64,000 nt of DNA, from the NCBI RefSeq assembly GCF_900103985.1, contig NZ_FNIE01000019.1, positions 1 through 64,000 on the forward strand, written 5' to 3'. The translations under genes and the position numbers were made by a program. Source of the stretch: Actinacidiphila guanduensis. Its GTDB lineage: Bacteria > Actinomycetota > Actinomycetes > Streptomycetales > Streptomycetaceae. Under the pieces are notes generated by a model that saw nothing but the letters and a program-made list of their open reading frames with translations, made no database searches and was not told the DNA's origin. Each line of letters opens with the position of its first letter. Positions within the stretch are counted from its first letter, which is position 1. Positions 31,145 through 39,917 of this stretch are shown here, piece by piece.

Positions 31145-32026
31145 ATGCATGTCTTCGTCACCGGCGGTACCGGCACCATCGGCTCGGCGGTCGTCGGCGA
31201 ACTGCTCGCACACGGCCACACCGTCCTCGCGCTGGCCCGCTCGGACGCCTCCGCGCAAGCCCTGAAGGACGCCGGCGCCGAGCCGCTGCGCGGCGAAATC
31301 GCGGACCTCGACGTCCTGCGTGCCGGCGCCGAGCAGGCCGACGGTGTGATCAGCCTCGCCTTCAGCCGCAACTTCGGCGACCCGGACAGCCTCGCTCAGG
31401 CCATCGCGCAGGAGAGCGCCGCCATGGAGACGCTGGGCAGCGTGCTCATCGGCACCGATCGCCCGATCGTCACCGTCTCGGGTACGCCCTGGGTGCCCGG
31501 CCGCGCGGCGACCGAGAACGACCCACTGCCGACCGAAGGGCCCGTGGCCGGCCGTGCCCGCTCGGTCACCGCGCTGCTGGCCCTTGCCTCGCGCGGGGTG
31601 CGCGCCACCGCGGTCCGGATGCCGCGTACGGTCCACAACAAGGGCACGGGCGGGTTCGCGGGCCTGCTGACCGAGCAGGCCCGCCGTACGGGGATCGTCG
31701 GCTACCCGGGTGACGGCACCCAGCGCTGGCCCGCCGTCCACGCCCTGGACGCGGCCGTCCTCTTCCGGCTCGCCCTGGAGTCGGCACCGGGCGGTACGGC
31801 CTGGCACGCGGTGGCCGACGAGGGCGACGCCGTACGGGACATCGCGGCTGTCCTCGGGCGGCGGCTGGGCCTGCCGGTCGAGTCGGTACCGCAGGAGAGC
31901 TTCGGTCCGTTCGGCCCGATCTTCGCGATGGACCAGCCGGCGTCCAGCACGCACACCCGCGAGGCGCTCGGGTGGGAGCCGGTGCATCCGAGCCTGCTGG
32001 AGGATCTGGAGAACGTGCAGCCGTAG
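31145..32026 (+). CDS. NAD(P)-dependent epimerase/dehydratase-like atypical SDR
   Basis: A 293-residue protein with the extended-SDR nucleotide motif TGGTGTIG (6-13) and an HVFVTGG first strand. The middle lacks a clear YxxxK; the segment GIVGYPGDGTQRWPAVHALDAAVLFRLAL is typical of atypical SDRs that bind NAD(P) and reduce or sense metabolites. The substrate is unknown. It is the likely target of the divergent TetR at 30456. Confidence 0.87.
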   Translation: MHVFVTGGTGTIGSAVVGELLAHGHTVLALARSDASAQALKDAGAEPLRGEIADLDVLRAGAEQADGVISLAFSRNFGDPDSLAQAIAQESAAMETLGSVLIGTDRPIVTVSGTPWVPGRAATENDPLPTEGPVAGRARSVTALLALASRGVRATAVRMPRTVHNKGTGGFAGLLTEQARRTGIVGYPGDGTQRWPAVHALDAAVLFRLALESAPGGTAWHAVADEGDAVRDIAAVLGRRLGLPVESVPQESFGPFGPIFAMDQPASSTHTREALGWEPVHPSLLEDLENVQP

Positions 32027-32089
32027 ATGGTGCGGGGGCGGCCACTCGCCGTTGGGGTTGCGCGCCGTTGCCGGGTGCCGCGCCGTCGT

Positions 32090-32342
32090 GGCTGGGCGCG
32101 CGGTTCCTCCCCCAGAGCTTCGCCTGGGGGTACCAGCGCCCCTTGCGGGTCCCGTCTGCCCCCACCTCGCCGTCCCCGGCCGCGCGCCGATCGGGGGCTG
32201 GGCGCGCCGTTCCCCGCGCCCCTTACGGGTTCCCGTCTGCCCCCACCTCGCCGTCCCCGGCAACAGGTCGATCGGCGGCTGGGCGCGCCGTTCCCCGCGC
32301 CCCTGAGCCGCAACCCGTCTGCCCCCACCCCGCCAGTCCTGG
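32090..32342. repeat. Three-unit streptomycete intergenic repeat
   Basis: Units begin GGCTGGGCGCGC at 32090, 32196 and 32277, continue with GTTCC-CCGCGCCCC, and include TCTGCCCCCACC(T/C)CGCC. Unit 1 carries an insert with a CCCCCAG/CTGGGGG hairpin around AGCTTCGC. Such GC-rich elements are scattered between genes in many streptomycetes; I see no mobility gene. The rest of 32027-32399 holds no gene. Confidence 0.75.
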
Positions 32343-32399
32343 CCGCGGGCCGCTCGGGGCCCCGCGGGAGTTCAAGGGCCCGCAGCAAAGGGTCGGCCC

Positions 32400-33308
32400 T
32401 CAGGGGCGGGTGGACAGGTGGGTGCGCAGGAAGGCCAGCTCGGCCTTCGCCGCGGGCTCGTGGGACTCCAGGAAGGGGGCGTAGTGGCCGCCGGGGAGGT
32501 GGACGATCTCGGCGTTCCGGGCCTGCCGGGCGGCTCGGACAGCGGGGTCCGGGAGCGCGCTCTGGTCCTGGTCGCAGACGACCACCAGCAGCGGGCACCG
32601 GATGTGGGGGGCCTGGCGGCCGGGGCGGTAGCCGCCGAGCTGCAGGACGATGCGGGCGGCGACCGTCTGCTCCCAGCCGGTGTGGCGCCCCTCGGGGTCC
32701 AGCGCCCGGGTGCCATCCATGGCGTCGGGCGTGGTGAGGGACGCGACCGTGCCGCGCGGGCCGGCGGTCGGGACCAGCAGCGGCGGGCGCCCGACGAGGG
32801 CCCCGAGCGCGTCCGCGATCCCCCGGCCGAACAGGCGCAGCGCCGCCGTCGGCGTCATGCAGCGCAGCGCGTGGGGGGCGATCGCGCGGCCGTCGACCAG
32901 CGGGGTCTGCGCGATGACGCAGGCCACACGCGGGTCCTCGGCCGCGACGCGGAAGACGTGGCCGCCCGCGAGCGAGAAGCCCCACAGGGCGATCCGGTCC
33001 GGGTCGACGCCGGGCAGGCCGGCCGCGCACGCGAGCGCGGCGTGCCAGTCGGCGACCTGCTCGTCCACGCGGACGACCTGGCGCGGTGTGCCGCCGCTCT
33101 CCCCGAACCCGCGGTGGTCGAAGGCCAGGACCGCGTAGCCGGCCTCCTGGAACAGCGGGGCGAACCGGTCCGAGGCCGGCTCCTTGGTCACCGAGGTGCC
33201 GCCGGCCATGATCACGCAGCCGCCGTTGGTGCCCGGGTAGTGCCAGGCGGCGCACGAGGTGCCGCCACTGGCGAAACGTACCTTCTCGCGCTGCTGGAAC
33301 GTGGTCAT
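32400..33308 (-). CDS. Alpha/beta hydrolase (dienelactone-hydrolase/S9-like)
   Basis: A 302-residue hydrolase: oxyanion region VIMAGGTSVTKE, then AFDHRGFGESGG, nucleophile elbow G110-F-S112-L-A-G, LVVVCDQDQSA (acid) and LPGGHYAPF (His). The DHRGFG and CQTP-like AQTPLVDGR segments resemble streptomycete hydrolases related to acetyl-ester-cleaving proteins. ATG 33308 follows GGAGG. Cytoplasmic; substrate unknown. It is transcribed away from the Lrp gene at 33814. Confidence 0.87.
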   Translation of the reverse strand: MTTFQQREKVRFASGGTSCAAWHYPGTNGGCVIMAGGTSVTKEPASDRFAPLFQEAGYAVLAFDHRGFGESGGTPRQVVRVDEQVADWHAALACAAGLPGVDPDRIALWGFSLAGGHVFRVAAEDPRVACVIAQTPLVDGRAIAPHALRCMTPTAALRLFGRGIADALGALVGRPPLLVPTAGPRGTVASLTTPDAMDGTRALDPEGRHTGWEQTVAARIVLQLGGYRPGRQAPHIRCPLLVVVCDQDQSALPDPAVRAARQARNAEIVHLPGGHYAPFLESHEPAAKAELAFLRTHLSTRP

Positions 33309-33813
33309 ACGAGCCTCCGTGATGTCGATCCGCCAATTCGCGCCGGCGTGGCGGGGTACGCCGGGGTGGGGCCGTTCGGCACCTCGGGCGAAGTACCGTG
33401 GTGCGCGGGACCGCCGGATGCCGGGCGTCGTACGGGGCCGGCCGCCCCCGCGCGGCGGGCGTACGCCCGAGCACGGCCGCACCGCAAGCGCAGCAGGAAA
33501 CCGCCGGCGATCCCGCCGCCAGTACAGGTATCGGCAACCGCCCCCGTGGGACGAGCAGGCACCGGAACGCGGCCGTACGGCACCTGCGGCAAGGGACCGC
33601 GCTGCACGACGGTCCCGCCGCTCCCCGTACGGGGGCCGCTCGGCCCCGCGTGCGGCAACCAGTTGGGCCGCACCGCCTCCGCGCGCATCGCCTGCTCCTT
33701 TCGTGGGTCCGGGGCCGCCGACGCGTATCCGGACGGCGGCCATGGCTCCATCGTTGGGCGTGCTCCCCCGCCGCGGCCTCCGCGCGGCCCCGCAATGGGC
33801 GAAACTGGATGTC
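33309..33813. other. 505-bp intergenic region
   Basis: No convincing gene. The sequence is GC-rich with degenerate repeats of the type CCGT(T/A)CGGCACCT near 33371 and 33571. It separates two divergent genes (hydrolase and Lrp regulator), so it may hold their promoters; no clear -10/-35 is visible. The Lrp start lacks a strong ribosome site. Confidence 0.5.
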
Positions 33814-34824
33814 ATGGCGCACGCATCGGCGGATTCCGTACTGAGCCCCGGCGACCAGCGGCTGGTGGCCGCGCTGCAGTGCGACGGCCGGGTGAGCGCG
33901 GAGCGGGCGGCCCAGGTGCTGGGCGTCTCCCCCGCGACGGTGCGGCGCCGCCTGCACGCGCTCATCGGCGACGGCGTCGTACGCGTCGTGGTGTCACCGG
34001 TCGCGCGGCCGCGGGGCGGGGGCGCGGCGGGCGCCCTGTTCCTGCGCATCCGGGTGCTGCGGGGCAAGCTCGACACGATCGTGGCCGCGCTCGCGGCTCG
34101 CGACGACATCCCGTTCATCGACGTCACCACCTCGGGTGACGAGATCTTCGCGGTCGCCCGCACCGAGCCGGGGTCGCGCGATCCGCTGGTCTTCCGCCAA
34201 CTCCCCTCCACGCAGGCGGTCACGGCCCTGGAGAGCGCGACGATCCTGCACGTCTTCCGGGTCGTCTCCGAGTGGCGGCACCAGGTGCTGAGCCCGGCCG
34301 AGCGCGCCGCCCTCGACCCGGCCGCCGCCCCGCCGCCGGAGGGGGCGGCCTCACCGGGTCCGTACGGGATCGAGGCCGACGCCGTGGAGGAAGCTCTCCT
34401 TGACGCGCTCGCGCCCGACGCCCGCCTGCCCGCGGCGGCCCTGGCCACGCGCACGGGCCTCCCGGAGAGCACGGTGCGCAGGCGGCTGGCCCGGCTCGCC
34501 GCGCAGGGGCGCCTGGTGACGCAGGTGCTGGTCGATCCGCGCGCGCTGGGACTGGCGATCGAGGCCAAGCTGCTGCTGCACGTGGCCCCCGACCACCTCG
34601 CGGCGGCCGGTCGGGCGCTGGCCGACCACCCGGCCGTGCACGGCGCGTTCGCCACGTCGGGGCCGTCGAACCTGCACGCGGCCGCGTACTTCACCGACCT
34701 GGCGGCCCTCTACGGCTTCCTGTCCCGTGACTTGACGGGCCTGGGCATCACCCACGTGGAGACGGCGATCGTGAGCCGGGCCGTCAAACGCACACCGGCC
34801 CTGGCCCACCCGGCGGTCGGATAG
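33814..34824 (+). CDS. Lrp/AsnC-family regulator with two HTH domains
   Basis: A 336-residue protein made of two Lrp-like halves. The first HTH is LSPGDQRLVAALQCDGRVSA plus AQVLGVSPATVRRRLHALI (11-50); the second is EEALLDALAPDARLPAAALA plus TGLPESTVRRRLARLAAQGR (near 190-230). The second is followed by a ligand/oligomerisation (RAM) domain with LLLHVAPDHLAAAGRALADHP. Single Lrp proteins are about 150 residues, so this is a double-length form found in actinobacteria. It probably binds DNA as a dimer with four HTHs. The effector, usually an amino acid or related compound, is unknown. Confidence 0.87.
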   Translation: MAHASADSVLSPGDQRLVAALQCDGRVSAERAAQVLGVSPATVRRRLHALIGDGVVRVVVSPVARPRGGGAAGALFLRIRVLRGKLDTIVAALAARDDIPFIDVTTSGDEIFAVARTEPGSRDPLVFRQLPSTQAVTALESATILHVFRVVSEWRHQVLSPAERAALDPAAAPPPEGAASPGPYGIEADAVEEALLDALAPDARLPAAALATRTGLPESTVRRRLARLAAQGRLVTQVLVDPRALGLAIEAKLLLHVAPDHLAAAGRALADHPAVHGAFATSGPSNLHAAAYFTDLAALYGFLSRDLTGLGITHVETAIVSRAVKRTPALAHPAVG

Positions 34825-34903
34825 CGTGTCCCACCAACTGGCGTACGAGGGAAGCCTTGAGGAACCGGCCCGGCGGCAAGGTCCATGGCAGGCCGAAAAA
34901 GGC

Positions 34904-34936
34904 GACCGCCCGGGGCCGCAACAGCCCCGGGCGGTC
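34904..34936 (-). terminator. Strong rho-independent terminator of the S53 protease gene
   Basis: GACCGCCCGGGGC (34904-34916) and GCCCCGGGCGGTC (34924-34936) form a perfect 13-bp stem with a 7-nt loop. On the minus strand it is followed by GCC and TTTTT, the classic U-tract, 39 bp past the protease stop. Confidence 0.9.
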
Positions 34937-34974
34937 AGGTCACTTCGGACCGGCGTGAGTCAACCGGCCCGCGT

Positions 34975-37900
34975 TCAGGAGTAGTAGCCGAACAGGTCGG
35001 CCACCACGTCCACCGATCCCGCGCTCGCGTGGAAGTCCACCTTGCCGTCGATCACCGGCACGGTCACGAGGTTCGCGATCGTCTGCCCCGCCGACCAGTT
35101 GAGGTTGGACGAGGTCGGCCGGGTCTGCCCGTCGGGCCACACGGTGAGCACGCCGCCTGATGTGCCGTTGACCACGGTCACGTTGAGCACCACGGCCTTC
35201 GCGCCCGCCAGCGCCCCGCCGTCCGCGAGGCTCAGCGACAGCGAACCGGTGGAGCTGAGCTGCCCGGCCTTGGGGGCGCCGGTGCCACTGCGGGTGTCCA
35301 GCAGCCGTACGGGGCCCGCCGGGTGGAAGAGGGCGCCGCCGGAGCCGGCGGTGAAGTAGCCGAAGACGTCGGCGACGAAGTGGGTGGTGCCGGAACTGGC
35401 GTTGTAGAGGTCCACCTTGCCGTCCGCGCCGACCGGCACGATCACCAGGTTCGGCACCGACTTGCCCGCGATCCAGTTGAGGTTGGAGGAGTCGGGCCGG
35501 GTGGTGCCGCTCGGGTAGGCGATGAGGTGGCCGGAGGACTGCTCGGCGGTCGCCGTCACGTTGAGCACCACCGCGCTCGCCCCGGTGGCGGGCACCCCGC
35601 CGGCTCCCGAAACCGTCAGCGCCACCGTGCCGTTGGCCTTGACCGGGGTGGTCGTGGTGACGCCGATCTTCGCGCGCGTGTCGAGCACCCGGGCGGGCCC
35701 CACCGGCTCGTACGTGGCGCCCGAGGCGGCCGCGGAGAAGTAGCCGAAGACGTCCGCGACGAAGTGCACGGTGCCCGAACTGGCGTTGACCAGGTCGATT
35801 TTGCCGTCCGCGCCCACGGGGACGATGACCAGGTTCGGCACGTTGCGCCCGGGTGTCCAGTTGAGGTTGGACGAGGTGGGCCGGGTGCCGCCGTCCGGGT
35901 AGGCGATCAGGTGGCCGCCGGTGGTCTCGGCGGTGGCGGTGATGTTGAGGACGACGGAGGTCACGCCGCTCGCCGGGACGGCGCCGCCCGCGCTGCCCGC
36001 CACCTGGAGGACGACGGTGCCGTTCGCCTTGACCGGGGTGGTCGTGGTGACGCCGATCTTCGCGCGGGTGTCGAGCACCCGGGCCGGGTTGACGGGCGTG
36101 AACGTGCCGCCCGGGGCGGCCGGAACGGCCTTGCACAGCGCGGCGATCGCGGTGCGCGCGTTCTGCGGGGTGCCGAGGCCCGTGGTCAGGTCGTAGCCGG
36201 GGCCGGCGGAGTAGTCGCCGGCGGGCTGCACGTTGCGGCCGGGGATGGCGTTGCTGCCGTCGGTGACGTCATGGAAGGCGCTCGACGGCAGCTGGTAGAG
36301 CGCCGGGTCGGCGAAGCCGATCGGGCCGTTCGCGGCGCAGCCGAGGTCGAGGTCGGCCTGTGCGGCGATGGCGGCCCAGGTCGGGGAGGCGCCGCTGGTG
36401 CCGCCGATGACGTACCAGCCGGCCTCCTGCGGGTCGCCGGACGCCTCGCCCCAGTCGACCAGGTAGCCCTCGAAGGGGTCCGCGAGCGCGGCCACGTCCG
36501 GGACCTGCCGGCAGGTCTGCCCGGCCGGCGCGGAGCAGGCGTCGAAGTAGCCGGGGCCCTGCCGTCCGGCCTGGTAGCCGGTGGCGGAGTCGAGGGCGAA
36601 GAACGAGGAGACGCCGCCGCCGGTGGCGCCCGCGTCAGCGCCGGGGTGGGTGGCGTTGTTCCACACGGTCTGCGTGGCGTTGGAGCCGGTCATGGAGGTG
36701 CCGCCGACGCCGAGCACGTAGGGCTGGCCGGCCGGGTCGTCCGCGGAGACCTGGCCGCCGTTCGGGTCGTCGTTGACGCCGTCGCCGTTCGCGTCGTACC
36801 AGCAGTCGCCCGAGCCGTCGTCGCCGGAGGCGGCCGTCACGGTCTGGCCCTGGGCTGCGGCCTCGGCGAAGATCTGGTTCTCGGTGGTGAGGAAGGCGCT
36901 GCTCTGGTCGGCGGTGCAGGCGCCCCAACTGGTGGAGATCACCTTGACCTTGTTGTCGGCGACCATCCGCTGGTACACGTCCAGCACGTCCTGGTCACTG
37001 GCGTTGACGGCGTCGGGGCCCTGGTAGACGACCAGGGACGCCTGCGGGACCAGGCCGATCAGGTCCTCGATGTCCAGTGCGGACTCCAGGCCCACCGGGG
37101 AGCCGGAGGCGTCGATGGTGTCGGCCGCCGCGGTGGGGCCGCCGTCCACCTTGACGGCGCTGACGGAGACCTTCGTGCCGTAGCACGCCTGGTAGGCGGC
37201 GATGTCCGCGGTGCCGTAGTTCTCCAGCTCGAAGACGCCCACCGACACGCCCGTGCCGACGTCCGGCTGGTCGGCCATGCCGTAGGCCGTGGCCAGCGAG
37301 CGGGCGCTCCAGTAGTCCTGGGTGTCGGTGTAGCCGTTGGCGGCGAGGCCGTTCTTGGCCGCCGTGCACAGGCTCGGCGTGCGGCCGGTGATGCGCGGGG
37401 CCTCGGCGTGCTGCCCCGCGGCGGCTGCGGCCTTGCGGACCTTGCCCGACAGGTGCGGGGTCAGGTGGGCGAGGGTGTCCAGGCCGGTGACGGCGGCCAC
37501 GGCGGGCGCCGCGTCGGCGGGCAGTTCGGGCGCGGCCGTGTTGGCGATGCCGGTCCGGCCGTCCGCGGTACGGAAGCCGGTGAAGCCGGTGTGCAGCGCC
37601 TTGGCGGCGGTGGCGAGGGTGGTGCGGACCGGCAGCGTCATGCCGTCGGCCGACAGTTTGCCGGCGGTCAGGCCCTGTGCCTTCAGGTCGGCGCGCACCC
37701 GCTCCACGGTGGCGGCGCTGGGCCCGAACTCGGCGCCGAACCGGCCGGTTCGGAGGTAGTGGTGGTACAGCGGCGAGCCGGGCGTGGAGACGTCGGTGAT
37801 GAACGTCCGCAGGGCGGCAGGGTCGCGCGGGGCCAGTTCGACGCCGAGGTCGACCGGGGTGTTTCCGGCGGGGGCGGCGGTCCGCACCGCGCCTGCGGGC

Positions 37901-38088
37901 AGGTGGGGAGCGGTGCCCACCCGCTTCGGCGCCACGCTCGCGCCCCCGGACCCGTTGGGCCCGCTGTCCGCGACGGCGGCCGGCGCGCCCGCCGCGACGA
38001 GCGCCAGGGCCGCGGCGGCCACCACGGAGCCGAGCACCCCCCGCCGCCGCGCCGGGCCGCGCTGGGCCCTGCTTGTCCCGATGACCAC
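34975..38088 (-). CDS. Secreted S53 (sedolisin/kumamolisin-type) serine-carboxyl protease with three C-terminal repeats
   Basis: A 1037-residue preproprotease. Signal peptide about 1-41; pro-domain to about 230 (VDLGVELAPRDPAALRTFIT, LYHHYLRTGRFGAEFGPSAA), which is removed on activation in this family. The catalytic domain has E335 and D339 (GLESALDIED), D423 (ASGDDG, oxyanion) and S565 (GGTSGASP), the full Ser-Glu-Asp set of acid-active sedolisins. From residue 661 come three repeats of about 130 residues, each starting PxRxLDTR and ending FVADVFGYF/VVADLFGYY, probably surface- or polymer-binding beta domains; two share near-identical DNA at 35641 and 36031, a 390-bp period. GTG 38088 follows AGGAGGGG. 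Confidence 0.92.
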   Translation of the reverse strand: MVIGTSRAQRGPARRRGVLGSVVAAAALALVAAGAPAAVADSGPNGSGGASVAPKRVGTAPHLPAGAVRTAAPAGNTPVDLGVELAPRDPAALRTFITDVSTPGSPLYHHYLRTGRFGAEFGPSAATVERVRADLKAQGLTAGKLSADGMTLPVRTTLATAAKALHTGFTGFRTADGRTGIANTAAPELPADAAPAVAAVTGLDTLAHLTPHLSGKVRKAAAAAGQHAEAPRITGRTPSLCTAAKNGLAANGYTDTQDYWSARSLATAYGMADQPDVGTGVSVGVFELENYGTADIAAYQACYGTKVSVSAVKVDGGPTAAADTIDASGSPVGLESALDIEDLIGLVPQASLVVYQGPDAVNASDQDVLDVYQRMVADNKVKVISTSWGACTADQSSAFLTTENQIFAEAAAQGQTVTAASGDDGSGDCWYDANGDGVNDDPNGGQVSADDPAGQPYVLGVGGTSMTGSNATQTVWNNATHPGADAGATGGGVSSFFALDSATGYQAGRQGPGYFDACSAPAGQTCRQVPDVAALADPFEGYLVDWGEASGDPQEAGWYVIGGTSGASPTWAAIAAQADLDLGCAANGPIGFADPALYQLPSSAFHDVTDGSNAIPGRNVQPAGDYSAGPGYDLTTGLGTPQNARTAIAALCKAVPAAPGGTFTPVNPARVLDTRAKIGVTTTTPVKANGTVVLQVAGSAGGAVPASGVTSVVLNITATAETTGGHLIAYPDGGTRPTSSNLNWTPGRNVPNLVIVPVGADGKIDLVNASSGTVHFVADVFGYFSAAASGATYEPVGPARVLDTRAKIGVTTTTPVKANGTVALTVSGAGGVPATGASAVVLNVTATAEQSSGHLIAYPSGTTRPDSSNLNWIAGKSVPNLVIVPVGADGKVDLYNASSGTTHFVADVFGYFTAGSGGALFHPAGPVRLLDTRSGTGAPKAGQLSSTGSLSLSLADGGALAGAKAVVLNVTVVNGTSGGVLTVWPDGQTRPTSSNLNWSAGQTIANLVTVPVIDGKVDFHASAGSVDVVADLFGYYS

Positions 38089-38628
38089 TTTTCCCCTCCT
38101 GTGCGCCGCGGCCGGCCACGCAAGCGCTTCGCTTCCCCGCGCAGCCAGGAGTGCCGGACGCCTCAAGACGGCGTCCGGCTCCACGCGATCGGCGATCCCC
38201 CCGCCCGCACCCCGGAACCCCGTCGTCAACGGACCCCGGACTGCGGCGAACCCCCCGGCTGCAGCGGCCTCCCGCCCGCGCGGACCCACCGCCCGCGCAC
38301 CACAAGAGCCGACCCTGCTTTCTACCAGCCCCACCAGGCGAGCGCTCGCTCGCCTGTACGGTATTTACCTGATCTTGGAACTCCGTTCGACGTGCGGCAA
38401 CTCCCCCGCGGCCCGTCCGACCTCGGCAGCCGCCGCCCGCCGCGCTCCCCCTGCCCCGGTGCCGTCGACCTCGCCCTTTGCCCCCGCCCCGAGGACCGCG
38501 TGCAGCGAGCCCGGCCGGTTCGGCCCACTGCTCGCACGGCGGTGGAGCACCTAGCCGGTCTGCGCGATGTCGTCACGACAAGCCCCGTCGTCTCCGGGTG
38601 CTCCAACAGCGACTTGAGGCGAAGGGCC
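38089..38628. other. 540-bp intergenic region with palindrome
   Basis: No gene is supported. A palindrome with 8-base arms AGGCGAGC and GCTCGCCT (38336-38355) lies in an unusually AT-containing patch (GTATTTACCTGATCTTGG, 38360-38377), the best candidate for the protease promoter/operator, about 250 bp from its start. Confidence 0.45.
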
Positions 38629-39042
38629 CTACTCGTCGAGGAGGAGGCGTTCCAGGGCGGCTCGGGCGCGGGTGTCGGATGCGGCGCGGGTGGTGAGGGA
38701 GGTGGCCAGTTCGCGGAGCCATTCGTCGAGGGGGACGGGGCGGCGGGAGAGGACGACGCCGCGGACTTCGCGGCACAGGAGCGCCTCGGGGCGGCCTGCG
38801 GCCAGGTCCAGGACGAGGCGCTGCTCGCCGAGGGCCACCTCGACGTGAGTGACGCGGCCCTCGCGGCCGGCGAGCCGGTCGGCCATGGCGCGTTTGCGAG
38901 TGATCGTGACGGAGCCCGGCGGGAGCGCGTCGGCCAGGGTCGTGGTGAGCACCTGGGCGTAGGTGTCGAGGTCGGCGGCGTCCCGGCGCAGCGCGGCCGT
39001 CAGCAGGTCGAGGGAGTCGGCGGGATCGTGGGGCGAGGTCAT
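38629..39042 (-). CDS. Small uncharacterised protein of the YbjQ cluster
   Basis: A 137-residue hydrophilic protein, mostly helical at both ends, with a central beta-like part (GRVTHVEVALGEQRLVLDLA and LLCREVRGVVLSRRPVPLDEWL). No family is recognised. Its ATG (39042) lies 7 bp after the stop of the YbjQ-type gene at 39050, so it is surely co-transcribed with the two duplicated YbjQ-type genes and is the last gene of that operon. Confidence 0.78.
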   Translation of the reverse strand: MTSPHDPADSLDLLTAALRRDAADLDTYAQVLTTTLADALPPGSVTITRKRAMADRLAGREGRVTHVEVALGEQRLVLDLAAGRPEALLCREVRGVVLSRRPVPLDEWLRELATSLTTRAASDTRARAALERLLLDE

Positions 39043-39049
39043 CGCGGGG

Positions 39050-39904
39050 TCAGCCGTCCAGGCCCAGGACCAGCGCGGGGCGCTCGATGACGTGGTCCTC
39101 ACGCAGCGGCCGCACCGCGGTGCCGATCGCGAAGAACTCGGTGGTGTGGCCACCCCAGCGGTGGTTGTGCGCGTTGAGCTGCACGCCCACCACGCCCTCG
39201 GCGTGCAGTTCCTCCGCCTCACGCTGCATGCGCTCCATCGCCAACTCCCGCGCGTCGTACAGCGCCTGCGTGAACTGCTCGATCTCCACGTTCTGGCCGA
39301 CGCCCGCCAGCACCTGTCCCATCCGCCGGTGGGCGATGTGGTAGACGCAGGTGCCCATCACCATGCCGAGCGGGGCGTAGCCGGCGCGGATCAGCGTCCA
39401 GAAGTCCTGGCCGTTGAGGTCGGAGGTGAAGGGCTGGCCCTTGAGGTTGCGCCAGCTGCCGCCGCCCGGCGCCGGCTGATCGGCCTTGACGGCGGTGCCG
39501 ATCGCGATGAACTCCGCGATGTCGTTGCCGAATTCGCGGGCCTCCACGCTGAGGCGCACCCCCACGATGCCGTCCGCGCCCAGCTGCGCGGCCTCGGCCT
39601 CCATCCGGGTCATCGCCAACTCCCGGGCGTGGTACATCGCCTGGCTGAGCGTGGTCAGTTCCTGGTTCTTGCCCCAGCGGCCCAGCTGGATGCCGACGTG
39701 GTAGATCGAGCTGCCGAGCACGAGGCCGATGGGCCGGAAGCCCGCCTCGCGCACCAGCAGGAACTCGTTGACCGACAGGTCGCTGGTGAAGATCGAACCC
39801 GGCCTGCCGGGCCGCAGTTCGGCCAGCCGCCGCATCGCGTCGGCCGGTACGCCCTGGGCCGCCGCGTCGCCGGCGGCGCCGTCCGAGGAGTCGAAGACGG
39901 TCAT
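39050..39904 (-). CDS. Tandem YbjQ/UPF0145-type protein
   Basis: A 284-residue protein with two copies of a YbjQ-like heavy-metal-binding-fold domain (about 35-150 and 160-275). Parallel segments are GLVLGSSIYHVGIQLGRWGK versus GMVMGTCVYHIAHRRMG, ALYDARELAMERMQREAEEL versus AMYHARELAMTRMEAEAAQL, and GADGIVGVRLSVE versus EGVVGVQLNAHN, each ending EF-x-AIGTAV. YbjQ forms pentamers and its function is not established; single-domain members are about 105 residues. ATG 39904 with GAGGGGAA is preferred to an upstream TTG. It is 14 nt downstream of a second two-domain paralogue. Confidence 0.85.
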   Translation of the reverse strand: MTVFDSSDGAAGDAAAQGVPADAMRRLAELRPGRPGSIFTSDLSVNEFLLVREAGFRPIGLVLGSSIYHVGIQLGRWGKNQELTTLSQAMYHARELAMTRMEAEAAQLGADGIVGVRLSVEAREFGNDIAEFIAIGTAVKADQPAPGGGSWRNLKGQPFTSDLNGQDFWTLIRAGYAPLGMVMGTCVYHIAHRRMGQVLAGVGQNVEIEQFTQALYDARELAMERMQREAEELHAEGVVGVQLNAHNHRWGGHTTEFFAIGTAVRPLREDHVIERPALVLGLDG

Positions 39905-39917
39905 GAACGGGTTCCCC

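Noticed and set aside
32090-32342. Intergenic repeats considered as a mobile element
   Set aside because: No transposase, terminal repeats or target duplication; such GC-rich elements are common between streptomycete genes.
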